From assembly GCF_900215205.1 (NCBI RefSeq), contig NZ_OBDY01000016.1:1-64000 (forward strand): a stretch of DNA of 64,000 bases, in the 5' to 3' direction. Shown here one piece after another: positions 25,913-35,807 of this stretch. The DNA comes from Paractinoplanes atraurantiacus (GTDB lineage: Bacteria > Actinomycetota > Actinomycetes > Mycobacteriales > Micromonosporaceae). Position 1 is the first letter of the stretch; every line of letters starts with the position of its first letter. The position numbers and the translations under genes are program-made. The notes below the pieces were generated by a model. The model ran no database searches and was not told the origin of the DNA. It saw only the letters and a list, made by a program, of their open reading frames with translations.

Positions 25913-26752
25913 ATGACAGTGGGATTCCTCGGGCTGGGCGTGATGGGCGGGCCGATGGCGGCCAATCTCGCCCGGGCCGGCACCGATCTGATCGTCTGGA
26001 GCCGCACGCCGTCCCGCGAGACACCGCCGGGCGCCGAGCGGGCGGCCACGGTCGCGGAGGTCTTCGAGCGGGCCGACATCGTGATCCTCATGCTGGCCGG
26101 CGCCGATGCGATCGACAGCGTTCTCGACCCTTCTCTGATCGACGGCCATCTGATCGTCCACATGGGAACCACCGACCCTGGTTATTCGGCCGGGCTGCGT
26201 GATCGCGTCGAGAAGGCCGGCGGCCGCTACGCCGAGGCCCCCGTCTCCGGCTCGCGCGGTCCGGCCGAGGCGGGCCAGCTCGTCGCGATGCTGGCCGGAG
26301 AACCCCACGACCTTGAGGTGGTACGCCCGTTGATCGCACCCATGTGCGCTCAGACTTTCGACTGCGGTGCGGTGCCGGGTGCCCTGCTCATGAAGCTGGC
26401 CGTCAACACGTACCTCATCAGCATGGTCACCGGCCTGGCCGAGGCGTTCCACTTCGCCGAGGGCCACGGCCTCGACCCGGTGACGCTGCGCCGCGTCCTC
26501 GACGCCGGCCCGATGGCCAGCACGGTGTCGCGGGTCAAGGCGGCCAAGCTGGTCGACGGCGACTTCGCCGTGCAGGCGTCCATCCGCGACGTGCTCATGA
26601 ACAACGAGCTGATCGTCGGCGCCGCCCGCACCGCGATGCCGCTGCTGGAGGTCTGCCGGGATCTTTACCGCGAGACCCTCGACCGGGGCCACGGGAATGA
26701 GGACATGGCGGCCGTGGTGCACGCGATCGCTAACCGGACGCGAGCCGCCTGA
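25913..26752 (+). CDS. NAD(P)-dependent beta-hydroxyacid dehydrogenase (3-HIBADH/6PGDH type)
   Basis: This 279-residue protein has the N-terminal Rossmann [20 protein letters not shown] (residues about 4-23). The family block [24 protein letters not shown] follows near residue 105, where 3-HIBADH has the substrate-binding Ser-Gly. The catalytic Lys is in [11 protein letters not shown] near residue 162. Members oxidise or reduce 3-hydroxyacids or imines. ATG 25913 was chosen over the longer frame. Its end overlaps the convergent SDR gene by 23 bp. Confidence 0.9.
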   Translation: MTVGFLGLGVMGGPMAANLARAGTDLIVWSRTPSRETPPGAERAATVAEVFERADIVILMLAGADAIDSVLDPSLIDGHLIVHMGTTDPGYSAGLRDRVEKAGGRYAEAPVSGSRGPAEAGQLVAMLAGEPHDLEVVRPLIAPMCAQTFDCGAVPGALLMKLAVNTYLISMVTGLAEAFHFAEGHGLDPVTLRRVLDAGPMASTVSRVKAAKLVDGDFAVQASIRDVLMNNELIVGAARTAMPLLEVCRDLYRETLDRGHGNEDMAAVVHAIANRTRAA

Positions 26753-27383
26753 CCGCATCGGCGACCGGCTCGTCCCCGGAGGTCACCTCCACGATCACCC
26801 GGTTGAGCCGGGGCTCGTGCAGCACGGCCGCAAGGAACGCGGCGACATCGTCGCGCCGCGTGTCGCCGTACGAAACAGCCGGTCCGGCCGTGACCCGCCC
26901 CTCGCCGGCGTTGTCGACGAGGGTGCCCGGCCGCACGATGACCCAGTCCAGCCCGGACCGGCTGAGCAGGACATCGGCCTGCTTCTTGACCCGCATGTAG
27001 TGCTCGAAGCCCTCGGTGGGCTCGCGGCTGCGGCCGGCCTCGGGAAAGACGGAGACCAGCAGGAACCGCCGTACGCCGGCGAGCCCGGCCGCCTCGGCCG
27101 CCTTCTCCAGCCCTTTGCCGTCGATGAGAGTGGTCTGGTCGCGGCCGGTGCCGTGCGCCCCGGCGCTGAAGACGACGGCGTCATGCCACTGGAACCGCAG
27201 CGCCAGCTCGTCCACGGTGTCGTGCACGAGGTCGCCGAGCAGGGGCCTCGCCCCGGACGCGGCCACGGCCTCCGCCTGATCGGCCCCGCGGTGCATGCCG
27301 GTGACGTCGTCGCCCTGCCCGGTCAGCAGCTTCGAGAGCCGGCGCCCGACGCCACCGGCCGCCCCGATCACGAAGACGCGCAC
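26730..27383 (-). CDS. atypical SDR, NAD(P)H-binding protein
   Basis: This 217-residue protein starts at GTG 27383 with [18 protein letters not shown], the atypical SDR nucleotide motif. It continues with [20 protein letters not shown] and [16 protein letters not shown], the pattern of NmrA/YwnB-like sensor or reductase proteins. It lacks a clear YxxxK pair. It diverges from the methyltransferase gene 18 bp away. Confidence 0.85.
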   Translation of the reverse strand: MRVFVIGAAGGVGRRLSKLLTGQGDDVTGMHRGADQAEAVAASGARPLLGDLVHDTVDELALRFQWHDAVVFSAGAHGTGRDQTTLIDGKGLEKAAEAAGLAGVRRFLLVSVFPEAGRSREPTEGFEHYMRVKKQADVLLSRSGLDWVIVRPGTLVDNAGEGRVTAGPAVSYGDTRRDDVAAFLAAVLHEPRLNRVIVEVTSGDEPVADAVRRLASG

Positions 27384-27401
27384 GCGCTCTACCTTAGCGG
27401 G

Positions 27402-28154
27402 ATGAGCGGATCGATCTACTCGCACGCGAAGCTGTACGACTTGATGTTTCCGGGTGGCGGGCCAGCGGTCGACTACTACCGCGACTACGCCGGGCGGCAG
27501 GGTGGGAGCGTGCTGGAGCTCGGGTGCGGCACCGGCCACAAGCTGATCCCGCTCGCGGCCGAGGGGCGCCCCTGCACGGGGCTGGACTTCTCGGCCGACA
27601 TGCTGGCCGAGGCCCGGCGCAAGGCGGACGAGCGCGGCGTGACAGTGGAGTGGGCGCGGGGCGACATGCGGGACTTCGATCTGGGCCGCACCTTCGATTT
27701 CGTGTTCATCGCCGCCAACTCCCTGCTGCACCTGCACGAGGCGGACGACCTGATCAGCTGCTTCCGGTCGGTTCGACGGCATCTGGCGCCGGGCGCACGG
27801 TTCGTCTTCGACGTGTTCAATCCGAACGTACGCCTGCTCGCCGCGGCCGATGGCGTGCGGCGCGGGCGGGAGTCGCTGTCGTTCGTGGATCCCGACCGGG
27901 GCGACGTCCGTGTGGAGGTCGCCGAGGTCTACGACGCGGCCGCGCAGGTCACGCGGGGGACGTGGTTCTTCTCGACCGGCTCCGAGCCGGACTTCGTCGC
28001 CGCGCCGCTCGAGATCAGGAGCGTCTTTCCGCAAGAGCTGCCGCTGCTGTTGTCGCTCGGCGGCCTTCGGCTCGTCGGGCGCTTCGGCGACTGGGCCGGC
28101 CGGCCCTTCGCGACGGACGCGCCGCTTCAGCTCTGCGTCTGCGAGTCGGCGTGA
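27402..28154 (+). CDS. class I SAM-dependent methyltransferase
   Basis: This 250-residue protein has motif I VLELGCGTGHKLIPLA (residues about 36-51), an acidic residue after strand 2 in CTGLDFSADML, WARGDMRDFDLGRTFDFVFIAANSLLHL (motifs II and III), and a C-terminal sheet. It resembles actinobacterial methyltransferases near transport or resistance genes; the substrate cannot be read. The next gene on this strand starts 19 bp later. Confidence 0.87.
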   Translation: MSGSIYSHAKLYDLMFPGGGPAVDYYRDYAGRQGGSVLELGCGTGHKLIPLAAEGRPCTGLDFSADMLAEARRKADERGVTVEWARGDMRDFDLGRTFDFVFIAANSLLHLHEADDLISCFRSVRRHLAPGARFVFDVFNPNVRLLAAADGVRRGRESLSFVDPDRGDVRVEVAEVYDAAAQVTRGTWFFSTGSEPDFVAAPLEIRSVFPQELPLLLSLGGLRLVGRFGDWAGRPFATDAPLQLCVCESA

Positions 28155-28172
28155 CCCTTAAAATGCGCACTC

Positions 28173-28898
28173 ATGACGGTGACGGACGAGTGGCACGTGG
28201 CCCTCGTGGACGGGTTCTCGGTGCTGCTGGGGCGGGCGGTGGACGGCGACGCGGCGGAGTACGCCGTGTACTACAGCTGTGACGATCTGGCCGATGACCT
28301 GTTCGCCAAGGGTTTCGACGTGGGGGCGCTGGGTGAGGTCGTACGGCCGTCGTTCTCCTCCGTCCCGGTGCTGGGGACGCTGCTGGAGGAGTGGGATCTG
28401 ATCGCCCCGTACTGGAGCATCGATCTCGGGCGCTCGAAGTTCCGGGCCGCCGTCGAGGGGGACGGAGCCGACGCCGGCGTGCCCGAGCTCGACGCGGGGG
28501 TGACCGGCGCCGAGCTGGGGCGGATTCTGCGCGAGCGGGGGCTCGAGCCGCGCGACGTCCGCGACGCCTACCCGGAGGTGGAGTTCCGGGTGGACACCGA
28601 CGGGTCGCTGGCCGGTGCGCTCGCGGCCGCCACCGGGGCGATGCGCGGGCCCGGGCATCTGTTCGCCCTGAGCCCTGACTGGGGTGTCGACCCGGTGTGG
28701 GACGAGCGGCTGGCCGCCGTGCGGCATCCGGGGCTGCGGGATCATCTGCGTCATCTGTGCCGCACCGCGGACAGTGCCCGCGCCACCGGCGCCTTCTTCC
28801 TCGGCGCCCGCGATCCCGGCTTCGCGGCGCCGCGAACGGTGGTCGCCGCGTGGCGCACCGGCGAGGGGCAGTCGTGGACGGCTGTCGTCCCCGAGTGA
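28173..28898 (+). CDS. hypothetical protein, 241 residues
   Basis: An acidic, soluble-looking protein starting MTVTDEWHVALVDGFSVLLGRA. The first 110 residues are alpha/beta with YAVYYSCDDLADDLF. The centre holds a helix-turn-like segment LGRILRERGLEPRDVRDAYPEVEFRV. The C-terminal part has LRHLCRTADSARATGAFFLGARDP. No domain is recognised. It may form an operon with the methyltransferase. Confidence 0.6.
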   Translation: MTVTDEWHVALVDGFSVLLGRAVDGDAAEYAVYYSCDDLADDLFAKGFDVGALGEVVRPSFSSVPVLGTLLEEWDLIAPYWSIDLGRSKFRAAVEGDGADAGVPELDAGVTGAELGRILRERGLEPRDVRDAYPEVEFRVDTDGSLAGALAAATGAMRGPGHLFALSPDWGVDPVWDERLAAVRHPGLRDHLRHLCRTADSARATGAFFLGARDPGFAAPRTVVAAWRTGEGQSWTAVVPE

Positions 28899-28911
28899 TC
28901 GGCGTCCGGCG

Positions 28912-29475
28912 CTATCCGGCCGAGCGGTGCAGGGAGTCGATCAGGGTCTTCGCCAGCGGCCACTCGCCGTAGCCGGCGTCGGTGTTGATGTGGCCGACGT
29001 CGCCCAGGTCGAGGAAGCGGCTGCCCCAGGCCTCGGCGTAGCCGGCGGCGACGCCCTCGGTGTCGTACGGGTCGTTGGTGCTGGCCACCACGATCGAGGG
29101 AAAAGGCAGCGGGGTCAGGGGCGGCTCGCGGAACGTGCCCGCCGTCGTGGGGAAGCCGGGGCCGGCCGGGTCGGGAATGGCCACCAGCAGGGCGCCGGCC
29201 ACCGGCGAGCGGTCGGGGCGGGCGGCCCAGTGGGCGACGGCGAGGGTGCCCAGACTGTGCGCGACCAGCACCGGGTGGTCGGCCACGGCGACGGCCCGGT
29301 CGAGCGCGGCGATCCAGTCGTCCAGCACCGGGTCGCTCCAGGAGGCGGGCTGAATGCGCAGAAATGTGGGGTCGGCGTCGAGCAAAGTCTGCCAGTGGCC
29401 GGGGCCGGACCCGTCGATGCCGGGGACGGTGACGGCGGATATCCGCGGGGAGTCGATCACGTGTGGCGGTCCCAC
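28912..29475 (-). CDS. RBBP9/YdeN-type alpha/beta serine hydrolase
   Basis: This 187-residue protein begins with VTVPGIDGSGPGHWQ, the family start motif. It has the nucleophile elbow in LVAHSLGT (Ser near residue 94), an Asp in ASTNDPYD near 141 and the His in GDVGHINTDAGYGEWP near 162. The YdeN/RBBP9 group are small serine hydrolases of unknown physiological substrate. It diverges from the YciO-type gene with only 16 bp between starts. Confidence 0.88.
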   Translation of the reverse strand: MGPPHVIDSPRISAVTVPGIDGSGPGHWQTLLDADPTFLRIQPASWSDPVLDDWIAALDRAVAVADHPVLVAHSLGTLAVAHWAARPDRSPVAGALLVAIPDPAGPGFPTTAGTFREPPLTPLPFPSIVVASTNDPYDTEGVAAGYAEAWGSRFLDLGDVGHINTDAGYGEWPLAKTLIDSLHRSAG

Positions 29476-29491
29476 TCTCTAGACTTCGCGG

Positions 29492-30112
29492 GTGGCGAAG
29501 TATTTCGACGTACATCCGGACAACCCGCAGGCCCGCGCCATCCGTCAGGTGGTGGACATCGTCAAGAGTGACGGGCTGATCGCGTACCCGACGGACTCCT
29601 GTTTCGCGCTCGGCTGCCGGATGGGCAACAAGGACGGTCTCGACCGGATCCGGGAGATCCGGCATCTGGACGACCGCCATCATTTCACGCTGATGTGCCG
29701 CGACTTCGCTCAGCTCGGCCAGTTCGTGCAGATCAACAACGCGTCGTTCCGCTTGGTGAAGGCGTCCACCCCGGGCCCGTACACGTTCATCCTGCCCGCC
29801 ACCAAGGAGGTGCCGCGCCGCCTGCTGCACCCGAAGAAGAAGACGGTCGGCGCCCGCATCCCCGACCACCTGGTGGCCCAGGCGATCCTCGAGGAGCTCG
29901 GCGAGCCGCTGGTCTCCAGCACGCTGCTGCTGCCGGGCGAGGAGGAGCCGATGACGATGGGCTGGGAGATCAAGGAGACCCTCGACCATCAGCTCGACGC
30001 CGTGGTCGACTCGGGTGAGGGAAGCACCGAGCCGACCACGGTCGTCGACCTGTCCGACGGCGAGCCGGAGATCCTCCGCGTGGGTGCGGGCGATCCGGCA
30101 CGCTTCGAGTAG
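29492..30112 (+). CDS. Sua5/YciO/YrdC-family protein (YciO branch)
   Basis: This 206-residue protein starts at GTG 29492. SDGLIAYPTDSCFALGCRMGN and RHHFTLMCRDFAQL match the YrdC fold, which binds double-stranded RNA and ATP. The TsaC/Sua5 branch makes threonylcarbamoyl-AMP for tRNA t6A. The HHFTLMCRD block and the short length without a Sua5 domain fit the YciO branch, whose exact reaction is less clear. It ends 3 bp before the convergent SGNH gene. Confidence 0.88.
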   Translation: MAKYFDVHPDNPQARAIRQVVDIVKSDGLIAYPTDSCFALGCRMGNKDGLDRIREIRHLDDRHHFTLMCRDFAQLGQFVQINNASFRLVKASTPGPYTFILPATKEVPRRLLHPKKKTVGARIPDHLVAQAILEELGEPLVSSTLLLPGEEEPMTMGWEIKETLDHQLDAVVDSGEGSTEPTTVVDLSDGEPEILRVGAGDPARFE

Positions 30113-30115
30113 GGG

Positions 30116-31330
30116 TCAGATCCAGCGGCGGGGCACCGCGCGGGCCAGGGCCGCATAGCCGGCCGGGTTCAAATGCAGATGATCTCCGGTGTCGTACGCC
30201 GGGAGGAGCGTCTCCGGAGCAGAGGGATCGCGGGACGCGGCGTCGAAGTCGGCCACCCCGTCGAAGATGCGGTGGACGGCCTCGTTGACCGCCCGGCGGG
30301 AACGCCGGCGCAGACCTTCCGGATCGTCGTAGCCCGTGTTGCCGCCGAACGGGGTCAGGGTGGCGCCGTAGGCGGTGAGGCCGGCCGCGTGCGCGCGCAG
30401 CACGATCTGGTCGTACGCCACGAGCAGATCGTCGACCACCTGCTTCTGCGCCTGCTCGGTCGCCTCCGCCGTGCCGATGTCGTTGACGCCCTCGAACAGC
30501 AGCATCCGGTCCACGTTGCCGACCGCGAGCACGTCGCGGTCGAGCCGGGCCAGCACGTTCGGGCCGAGGCCGTCGTTGAGCACCCGGTTGCCGCCCGCGG
30601 CCTGGTTGAGCACGGCGACCTTCGACCCGCGGGCGAACAGCTGGTCGGGCCAGCGGTCGTTGCCGTTGGTGGTCGACCCGCGGCCGTCGGTCAGCGAGTC
30701 ACCGACGATGGCCAGCGCGGCCACGGACGCCCGCACCTCGACCGCGCTGATCAGATACCAGTGGTCGGTGCCGACCGCGCCGGGCAGATCCTCATCGGCG
30801 TGGCGGTCGCCGTTGACCAGGTACGACGTCGTGCGTGATCCCGGGTGGCCGGTGACCGCGCCGCCGGTCAGCCCGGTGGCGAGATAGGCCGAGATCGTCA
30901 GGTTCGCCGCCGCCCCGACGGGCAGGGAGACCGGGTCGGAGACGATCTGCGCGCCCACCGGGACCACCACCGAGGGCCGGCCGCCGAAGGTGAGCGGCCG
31001 CGTGCTGCCGGGTTCGACCGCCGGCACCCCGGCCCGGCCGCCGAGCGGCAACCCGACCGAGGCGGCGGTGATCGGCAGCGGGCCGGTGCCGAACGCGTTC
31101 GAGAACCGCACCCGCAGCTGACGGCCCCCGATCGTCACGTGCACGGTCTGCCGCAGGGTCGTGTCGGCGAGCGCGGCGAACGGCGCCGGCGGCAGGTTGT
31201 GCGGCTCGGTCAGCTGCGGCATCGCCGTCCAGGTGTGCGCCCAGGACGGGCGCTTTTCATCTCGGCCGGGCAGCGCGGCGGCAGCCGGAATTGCCGCGCC
31301 CCCGACGGCGAGAAGGGTTCGCCTGCGCAT
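30116..31330 (-). CDS. secreted SGNH/GDSL hydrolase (esterase), third gene of xylan operon
   Basis: This 404-residue protein has a twin-arginine-like start MRRRTLLAVGGAA. It then has a beta-rich N-terminal domain (about 45-200) and an SGNH domain: ALAIVGDSLTDGRGS (Ser block, residue near 215), AAGGNRVL (Gly block), LLFEGVNDIG (Asn block) and DHLHLNPAGYAAL (Asp-x-x-His). These enzymes often remove acetyl groups from plant polysaccharides. It starts one base after the GH115 stop (TGA-C-ATG). It is a close paralogue in plan of the SGNH protein at 34463-35752. Confidence 0.88.
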   Translation of the reverse strand: MRRRTLLAVGGAAIPAAAALPGRDEKRPSWAHTWTAMPQLTEPHNLPPAPFAALADTTLRQTVHVTIGGRQLRVRFSNAFGTGPLPITAASVGLPLGGRAGVPAVEPGSTRPLTFGGRPSVVVPVGAQIVSDPVSLPVGAAANLTISAYLATGLTGGAVTGHPGSRTTSYLVNGDRHADEDLPGAVGTDHWYLISAVEVRASVAALAIVGDSLTDGRGSTTNGNDRWPDQLFARGSKVAVLNQAAGGNRVLNDGLGPNVLARLDRDVLAVGNVDRMLLFEGVNDIGTAEATEQAQKQVVDDLLVAYDQIVLRAHAAGLTAYGATLTPFGGNTGYDDPEGLRRRSRRAVNEAVHRIFDGVADFDAASRDPSAPETLLPAYDTGDHLHLNPAGYAALARAVPRRWI

Positions 31331-31331
31331 G

Positions 31332-34300
31332 TCAGGACCTCCGGCTCTCGGGCGGGCCCAGATACGACTGTTGCAGCCCACCGGTGTCGATGACGATCCG
31401 TTGCAGGACGACCGTCGGGTCGACCGCGTGGAAGGTGACCGTGTGCTTGCCGGCTTTCAGGCCGTCGAAGGCGGTCGTGGTGATGTTGATGTTGTCGGAG
31501 GTGTTGCGCGCCCACTGACGGTTCATCGTGGTGTCGTTGGCCCCGGTCGCCGTGGTGATGTTGACGATCTGCACCGGCCCGCCGTCGACCGAGATGCCGT
31601 AGCGGACCCCGGCCGGGGTGTAGACGCTGTTGCGCGGTGACAGGTGGGCGGCGATCCGCGCCGGCCGGTCGCCGGTCAGGGTCACCGTGTACGACAGGGT
31701 GGCGTTCTCCGAGCGCGGTGTGAGCCCGTCACCGGTCCGGCCGATGTCCGGCAGGAACTGCCACGAGCCGGTCCGGCGGGAGTAGTGGTCGGCCTCGACC
31801 GCCACGGCGCCGCCGGCCTCGAGGAAGCCGGCCGGGGCGACCGTTGGCTTCTCGACCTTGACGTCGACCACGACGCTCGACCCGGCGCCACTGACCGTGA
31901 CCGGCACGGACGTCACTCCGGCCGGAGCACGCCTCCAGTCGACACGGACGGCGACCCGCACCTCGTCACTGACCTCGCCCGTCGCCGGGGTCACGGTCAC
32001 CCACGGTGAGGCGGACCTGACCTCGTACGGGAAAGGTGTCGTGCCCTTGTTGTAGATCTCCACATGTCCGGACCGGTCCGAGGACCAAGGGCTCAGCGAC
32101 GACGGCAGCACCGGCAGGACGCCTAGTGACGGCTCGGCCGGGACCTCGATGCGCTTGAGGTACGGGTAGATCTCGTCCGGCAGGGCCACGTTGTTCAGCT
32201 CCGGCTGCTGCCAGGGCGCGTTCGGCCCGTAGCGGGCCACGTTCCCGTACCCGATCTTGGGTTGGGTCTGCCAGCCCTTCCACTTCCCGCCGGCCAGCAC
32301 CTCGTTGTAGTAGCGGCTCATCGCCTGGTCCTCGGCGAACAGCGCCTCGGCCCGGTCGGCCAGCGCGTTGGTCACGGCCCGGCCCTGACCCGCGTACTCG
32401 ATGTTGGTGAATTCGGCGCGCCTGAGGTCGTACACAATCGCGGTGTCTTTGATCTGGTAGTAAACGAGCTGGTAGAAAGCGTCCTGCCAGGCCTGCGGCA
32501 CCCGCTTCTTCAGCCTGGTGGCGCGGGCCGCGAGATCGAGCCACTCCTCGGTCACCCGGTCCATCTCGCCATAGGCCGTACGGCTGAACGGGCTCGCCTC
32601 GTCGTTGTAGGTGACCTCGCCGGTCGCCGGGTTCGTCGAGATGCTCCGGTTGAGCAGCTCCGGCTTGCGGCGCGACTGCAGATGCCCGTACACCTCGAGC
32701 AGGTCGGCCACCGCCGGCGCGAGAGCCGGCCCGAAGTTCTGCGCGGCGAAACGGCGATGCCACTCCCCCAGCGCACCGACCGGCAGCGCGTCCGGGTTCC
32801 AGGCGTAATCGAGGAAGAACTGCGCCGGCAACTCCTCGTTCTTCAGATCACCGACGTTGACCATCCAGAGGCGGTCGACCCCTGAGGTGTACGCCCGGTG
32901 CAACTGCTCCCAGGTGTTCGTGATGTTGACCGTGTCGGCCCACTTGTAGTTGCGGCCGTCGCCCACGTAGTCGAAGTGGTAGTACAGCCCGTAACCGCCG
33001 CTGCGTTTCTCGGTCGTCGGCAACCGGCGCATGTTGCCCCAGTTGTCGTCGCAGAACACCACGGTCACGTCATCCGGCGGACGGTAGCCGTTGTCCCAGT
33101 ACCGCTGCACCTCCTTGTAGAGGGTCTGCACCTGCGGCCGGTCGATCAGCCCGGTCTCACGAAGGATCTGCCGCTGGCTGTCGATGATCGACGACATCAG
33201 GTCGATGCCGTCACCGTCCGGCAGCGACACATCACCGTTGCCGCGCATGCCGAGCGTGATGACACCCTCGATGTTCTGGTCACGCATACGCTCGGCGCCG
33301 TCCCGCCAGTACGCCTTGATCGCGTCCGGGTTGCGCCGGAAGCTCCACTCGCCGGTCCCGGCCGGATGCCGATTCCACTCCTCGATGCCGCGCATCATCG
33401 GCGCCTCGTGCGAGGTGCCCATGACAACGCCGTAGAAGCTGGCGGTGGCATGGTTGGCCGGGTCGTCCTCGGCGAACGCGCGCCCCCACACCGCCGGCCA
33501 GAGGTAGTTGGCCCGGGTGCGCAGCATGGTCTCGAAGACCTTTTCGTAGTACGCGGCGTTGAGGCCACCCGGGTAGCCGGGCGCCTTGCCGGGCCCGAAG
33601 AAGCCGGGCGCCCAGGTGCCGGTCGCGGGATTCTCGTCGTTGATGAAGAAGCCCCGGTACTTCACCCTGGGGGTGCCCTGGGAATGGCGCCCGGGCAGGA
33701 CGTAGAGAGCGTCGGAGTGGGCGGCGGGGACGTCGTCCCAGAAGTACCAGGGCGAGACGCCGATGTTCTTCGAGACGTCGTAGGCGCCGTAGATGGTGCC
33801 GCGCTGGTCGCTGCCGGCGATCACGAAGGCGCGCCGGACGCCGGGCAGGGGATCGCTGACTACCTGCTCGACGGTGGTCTCCCACTTGCCGCGGATGCTG
33901 GTGACGTCGAGCTTGCCCCGGGCGACGATCTGGTCGATCAGCGGGCTCTTCCCGATCGTCCCCACAATCACAAGATCGCCAGCAGACCCCACCAGAGAGC
34001 CCGCCCTTCCCAAGGGGGAGCCCCCGTCGGTCATTCTCCCGGTTTTGCTCTTGATCGTGTCGGCGCCCTGTGGACAACCGCCGGCTGTGGACAACTCGGC
34101 ACACGCCCCGGCAACCGTGTCATCGTGCACCACGACCGGCCGCACACCGGTGACCTTCTCGATGTCGCTCTGCAGGTCGTCCACGACGCGAATGACGCCC
34201 GCGTGGTCGGCGTTGCTCACCACGATGGGCGCCGCCTTACCGCCCGCGACCAGCGGGAAGCGCCCCGGCCCGGTCCGGCTCGCGATGTACCCGTTGGTGT

Positions 34301-34466
34301 TCGGGGAGACGGCGCCGGAAGCCGATGCGCCCGCGGACGCGGAGCTGGAGGTGCGCGCGGACGCAGAGCCGGGAGCGGAACTGGAGGCGCCCGCGGACGC
34401 GAATCCGGGCGTCGGGGCGGAGATCAGCGTCGCGGTCAAGGCGAGCGCTACAACCGCGGCCCTCAC
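31332..34466 (-). CDS. secreted GH115 glycosidase (xylan alpha-1,2-glucuronidase type)
   Basis: This 1044-residue protein has a signal peptide (AAVVALALTATLISA), then a Ser/Ala-rich stretch (residues 23-52). GH115 features follow: VVSNADHAGVIRVVDDLQ, IYGAYDVSKNIGVSPWYFWDDVPAAHSD, YRGFFINDENPATGTWAPGFFG, MLRTRANYLWPAVWGRAFAEDDP, MGTSHEAPMMRG and LGMRGNGDVSLPDG. The last 200 residues are a beta-sandwich. GH115 enzymes remove (4-O-methyl)glucuronic acid side chains from xylan. About 45 extra residues (118-162) sit in the N-terminal domain before DLVIVGTIGKSPLID. The start overlaps the upstream SGNH stop by 4 bp. Confidence 0.92.
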   Translation of the reverse strand: MRAAVVALALTATLISAPTPGFASAGASSSAPGSASARTSSSASAGASASGAVSPNTNGYIASRTGPGRFPLVAGGKAAPIVVSNADHAGVIRVVDDLQSDIEKVTGVRPVVVHDDTVAGACAELSTAGGCPQGADTIKSKTGRMTDGGSPLGRAGSLVGSAGDLVIVGTIGKSPLIDQIVARGKLDVTSIRGKWETTVEQVVSDPLPGVRRAFVIAGSDQRGTIYGAYDVSKNIGVSPWYFWDDVPAAHSDALYVLPGRHSQGTPRVKYRGFFINDENPATGTWAPGFFGPGKAPGYPGGLNAAYYEKVFETMLRTRANYLWPAVWGRAFAEDDPANHATASFYGVVMGTSHEAPMMRGIEEWNRHPAGTGEWSFRRNPDAIKAYWRDGAERMRDQNIEGVITLGMRGNGDVSLPDGDGIDLMSSIIDSQRQILRETGLIDRPQVQTLYKEVQRYWDNGYRPPDDVTVVFCDDNWGNMRRLPTTEKRSGGYGLYYHFDYVGDGRNYKWADTVNITNTWEQLHRAYTSGVDRLWMVNVGDLKNEELPAQFFLDYAWNPDALPVGALGEWHRRFAAQNFGPALAPAVADLLEVYGHLQSRRKPELLNRSISTNPATGEVTYNDEASPFSRTAYGEMDRVTEEWLDLAARATRLKKRVPQAWQDAFYQLVYYQIKDTAIVYDLRRAEFTNIEYAGQGRAVTNALADRAEALFAEDQAMSRYYNEVLAGGKWKGWQTQPKIGYGNVARYGPNAPWQQPELNNVALPDEIYPYLKRIEVPAEPSLGVLPVLPSSLSPWSSDRSGHVEIYNKGTTPFPYEVRSASPWVTVTPATGEVSDEVRVAVRVDWRRAPAGVTSVPVTVSGAGSSVVVDVKVEKPTVAPAGFLEAGGAVAVEADHYSRRTGSWQFLPDIGRTGDGLTPRSENATLSYTVTLTGDRPARIAAHLSPRNSVYTPAGVRYGISVDGGPVQIVNITTATGANDTTMNRQWARNTSDNINITTTAFDGLKAGKHTVTFHAVDPTVVLQRIVIDTGGLQQSYLGPPESRRS

Positions 34467-35752
34467 TTGAACAACCTCAGCGGCACGGCGTCGGCCATGG
34501 CGGCCATGCCCGCGTCGTTGGGATGCAGGCCGTCCCCGCTGTCGTACGCCGGGTTGAGCCGCAAGCGGTCGCCCGGGTCGCCCATCGCCCGGTCGAAATC
34601 GATGACGCCGTCGTATTCGCCGCCGGAGCGGATCCAGCGGTTCAGCACGTCGCGTTTGCGTTCGTTGGCCTCCGAGTAGAAGCCCAGCGTGTCGCCCTTG
34701 AACGGCAGGATCGTGGCCCCTATCGCGGTGATCCCGGCCGCGTGGGCGCGCGCGATGAGCTGCCGATGGCCGGCGATCAGGTCGTCCGCCGTCACCACCT
34801 CCGACGCCGGCGCGACGGTGCCGGGGTGGCCCAGGTCGTTCACGCCGAGCAGCACGATCAGGTATCGGGCGCCGGGTTGCGCCACCACGTCGCGGTCGAA
34901 GCGCCGCAGCCCGCTGTGCCCGAAGTAGTTCGCGAACGTCTCCGCGTCGCTTCCGGGGGCCGGGTTCGGGTCGTGCAGCAGCCGGTTGCCCGAGATGCCG
35001 ACGTTGGCCACGCCGCGTTCGAGGCCGGCCGCTCGCAGCCGGGCCGCCAGCAGGTCGGGCCAGCGGTGGTTCAGGTTGTTCTGCGTGTTGGCGCCGTTCG
35101 TGATCGAGTCGCCCAGGGTGACGATCGCCGACCCCCGGTCACGCACGGCCACACCCGAAAGAAACAGATATTGACCGATCGTCTGTACGGGGTTGAGCGT
35201 GCGCGCCGCGGTCACGTCCCCTTCGGCGATGACGTTGTCCTGGAACGCGAACGCCGCCAGCGTGGTCACCGGGGTCCGGGCCGGCAGGAACAGGCTCACC
35301 GCGAGGTCGGCTCCGGGCGCCACGTGCAGCCGGACCGGGTCGCTGAGCAGCGGCGCGCCGGCCGGCACGATCGCCTCGGCCCGGTTGCCGAAGGTGACGC
35401 GGCGGTCGGTGCCGGGGACGATCGCCGTGCTGGCGCCGGTGCCGGCGCGCAGGGCGACCCGCACCGCGCCGACGCGCAGCGGGGTGGTGCCGAACTCGTT
35501 GGTGACGCGGATGCGGAGCTCGTCGCCGCCGGCGCTGAGGTGCACGACGTGGCGGACGGTCTGCGCGGCCAGCACCAGCGGCGGGGTCGGCGGGATGGTG
35601 GTGGGCGCGGCGGCCCACGAGGCGACCCAGTCGAGGTCGTCGTCGACGTGGCCGGGGGATGCGGCGGCCGCGGTGGGTACGGCCAGTCCGGACGCGGCGG
35701 CGGTGACGGCCGCGCCTGAGGTGAGGGCGAGGAGTTCGCGTCGGGTGGGCAT
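34463..35752 (-). CDS. secreted SGNH/GDSL hydrolase (esterase), first gene of xylan operon
   Basis: This 429-residue protein has a Tat-type start (PTRRELLALTSGAAVTAAASG). An N-terminal sandwich is at about 45-190, then the SGNH core: IVTLGDSITNGANTQ (Ser near 214), VGISGNRLL (Gly), LIVLLGVNDLGHPG (Asn) and DGLHPNDAGMAAMADAV (Asp-x-x-His). With GH115 it suggests deacetylation together with removal of glucuronic acid from xylan. ATG 35752 was chosen by the Tat motif and position behind the promoter at 35842-35870. Confidence 0.88.
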   Translation of the reverse strand: MPTRRELLALTSGAAVTAAASGLAVPTAAAASPGHVDDDLDWVASWAAAPTTIPPTPPLVLAAQTVRHVVHLSAGGDELRIRVTNEFGTTPLRVGAVRVALRAGTGASTAIVPGTDRRVTFGNRAEAIVPAGAPLLSDPVRLHVAPGADLAVSLFLPARTPVTTLAAFAFQDNVIAEGDVTAARTLNPVQTIGQYLFLSGVAVRDRGSAIVTLGDSITNGANTQNNLNHRWPDLLAARLRAAGLERGVANVGISGNRLLHDPNPAPGSDAETFANYFGHSGLRRFDRDVVAQPGARYLIVLLGVNDLGHPGTVAPASEVVTADDLIAGHRQLIARAHAAGITAIGATILPFKGDTLGFYSEANERKRDVLNRWIRSGGEYDGVIDFDRAMGDPGDRLRLNPAYDSGDGLHPNDAGMAAMADAVPLRLFK

Positions 35753-35807
35753 GGGGCTCCTTCTCGGCGGCGGGGAACGGCGGCGAAGGCGTGAGGGGGA
35801 CGGCGCT

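Noticed and set aside
32898-34679. 593-residue plus-strand frame across GH115
   Set aside because: Antisense shadow of a well-supported glycosidase gene; no domain and poor composition.
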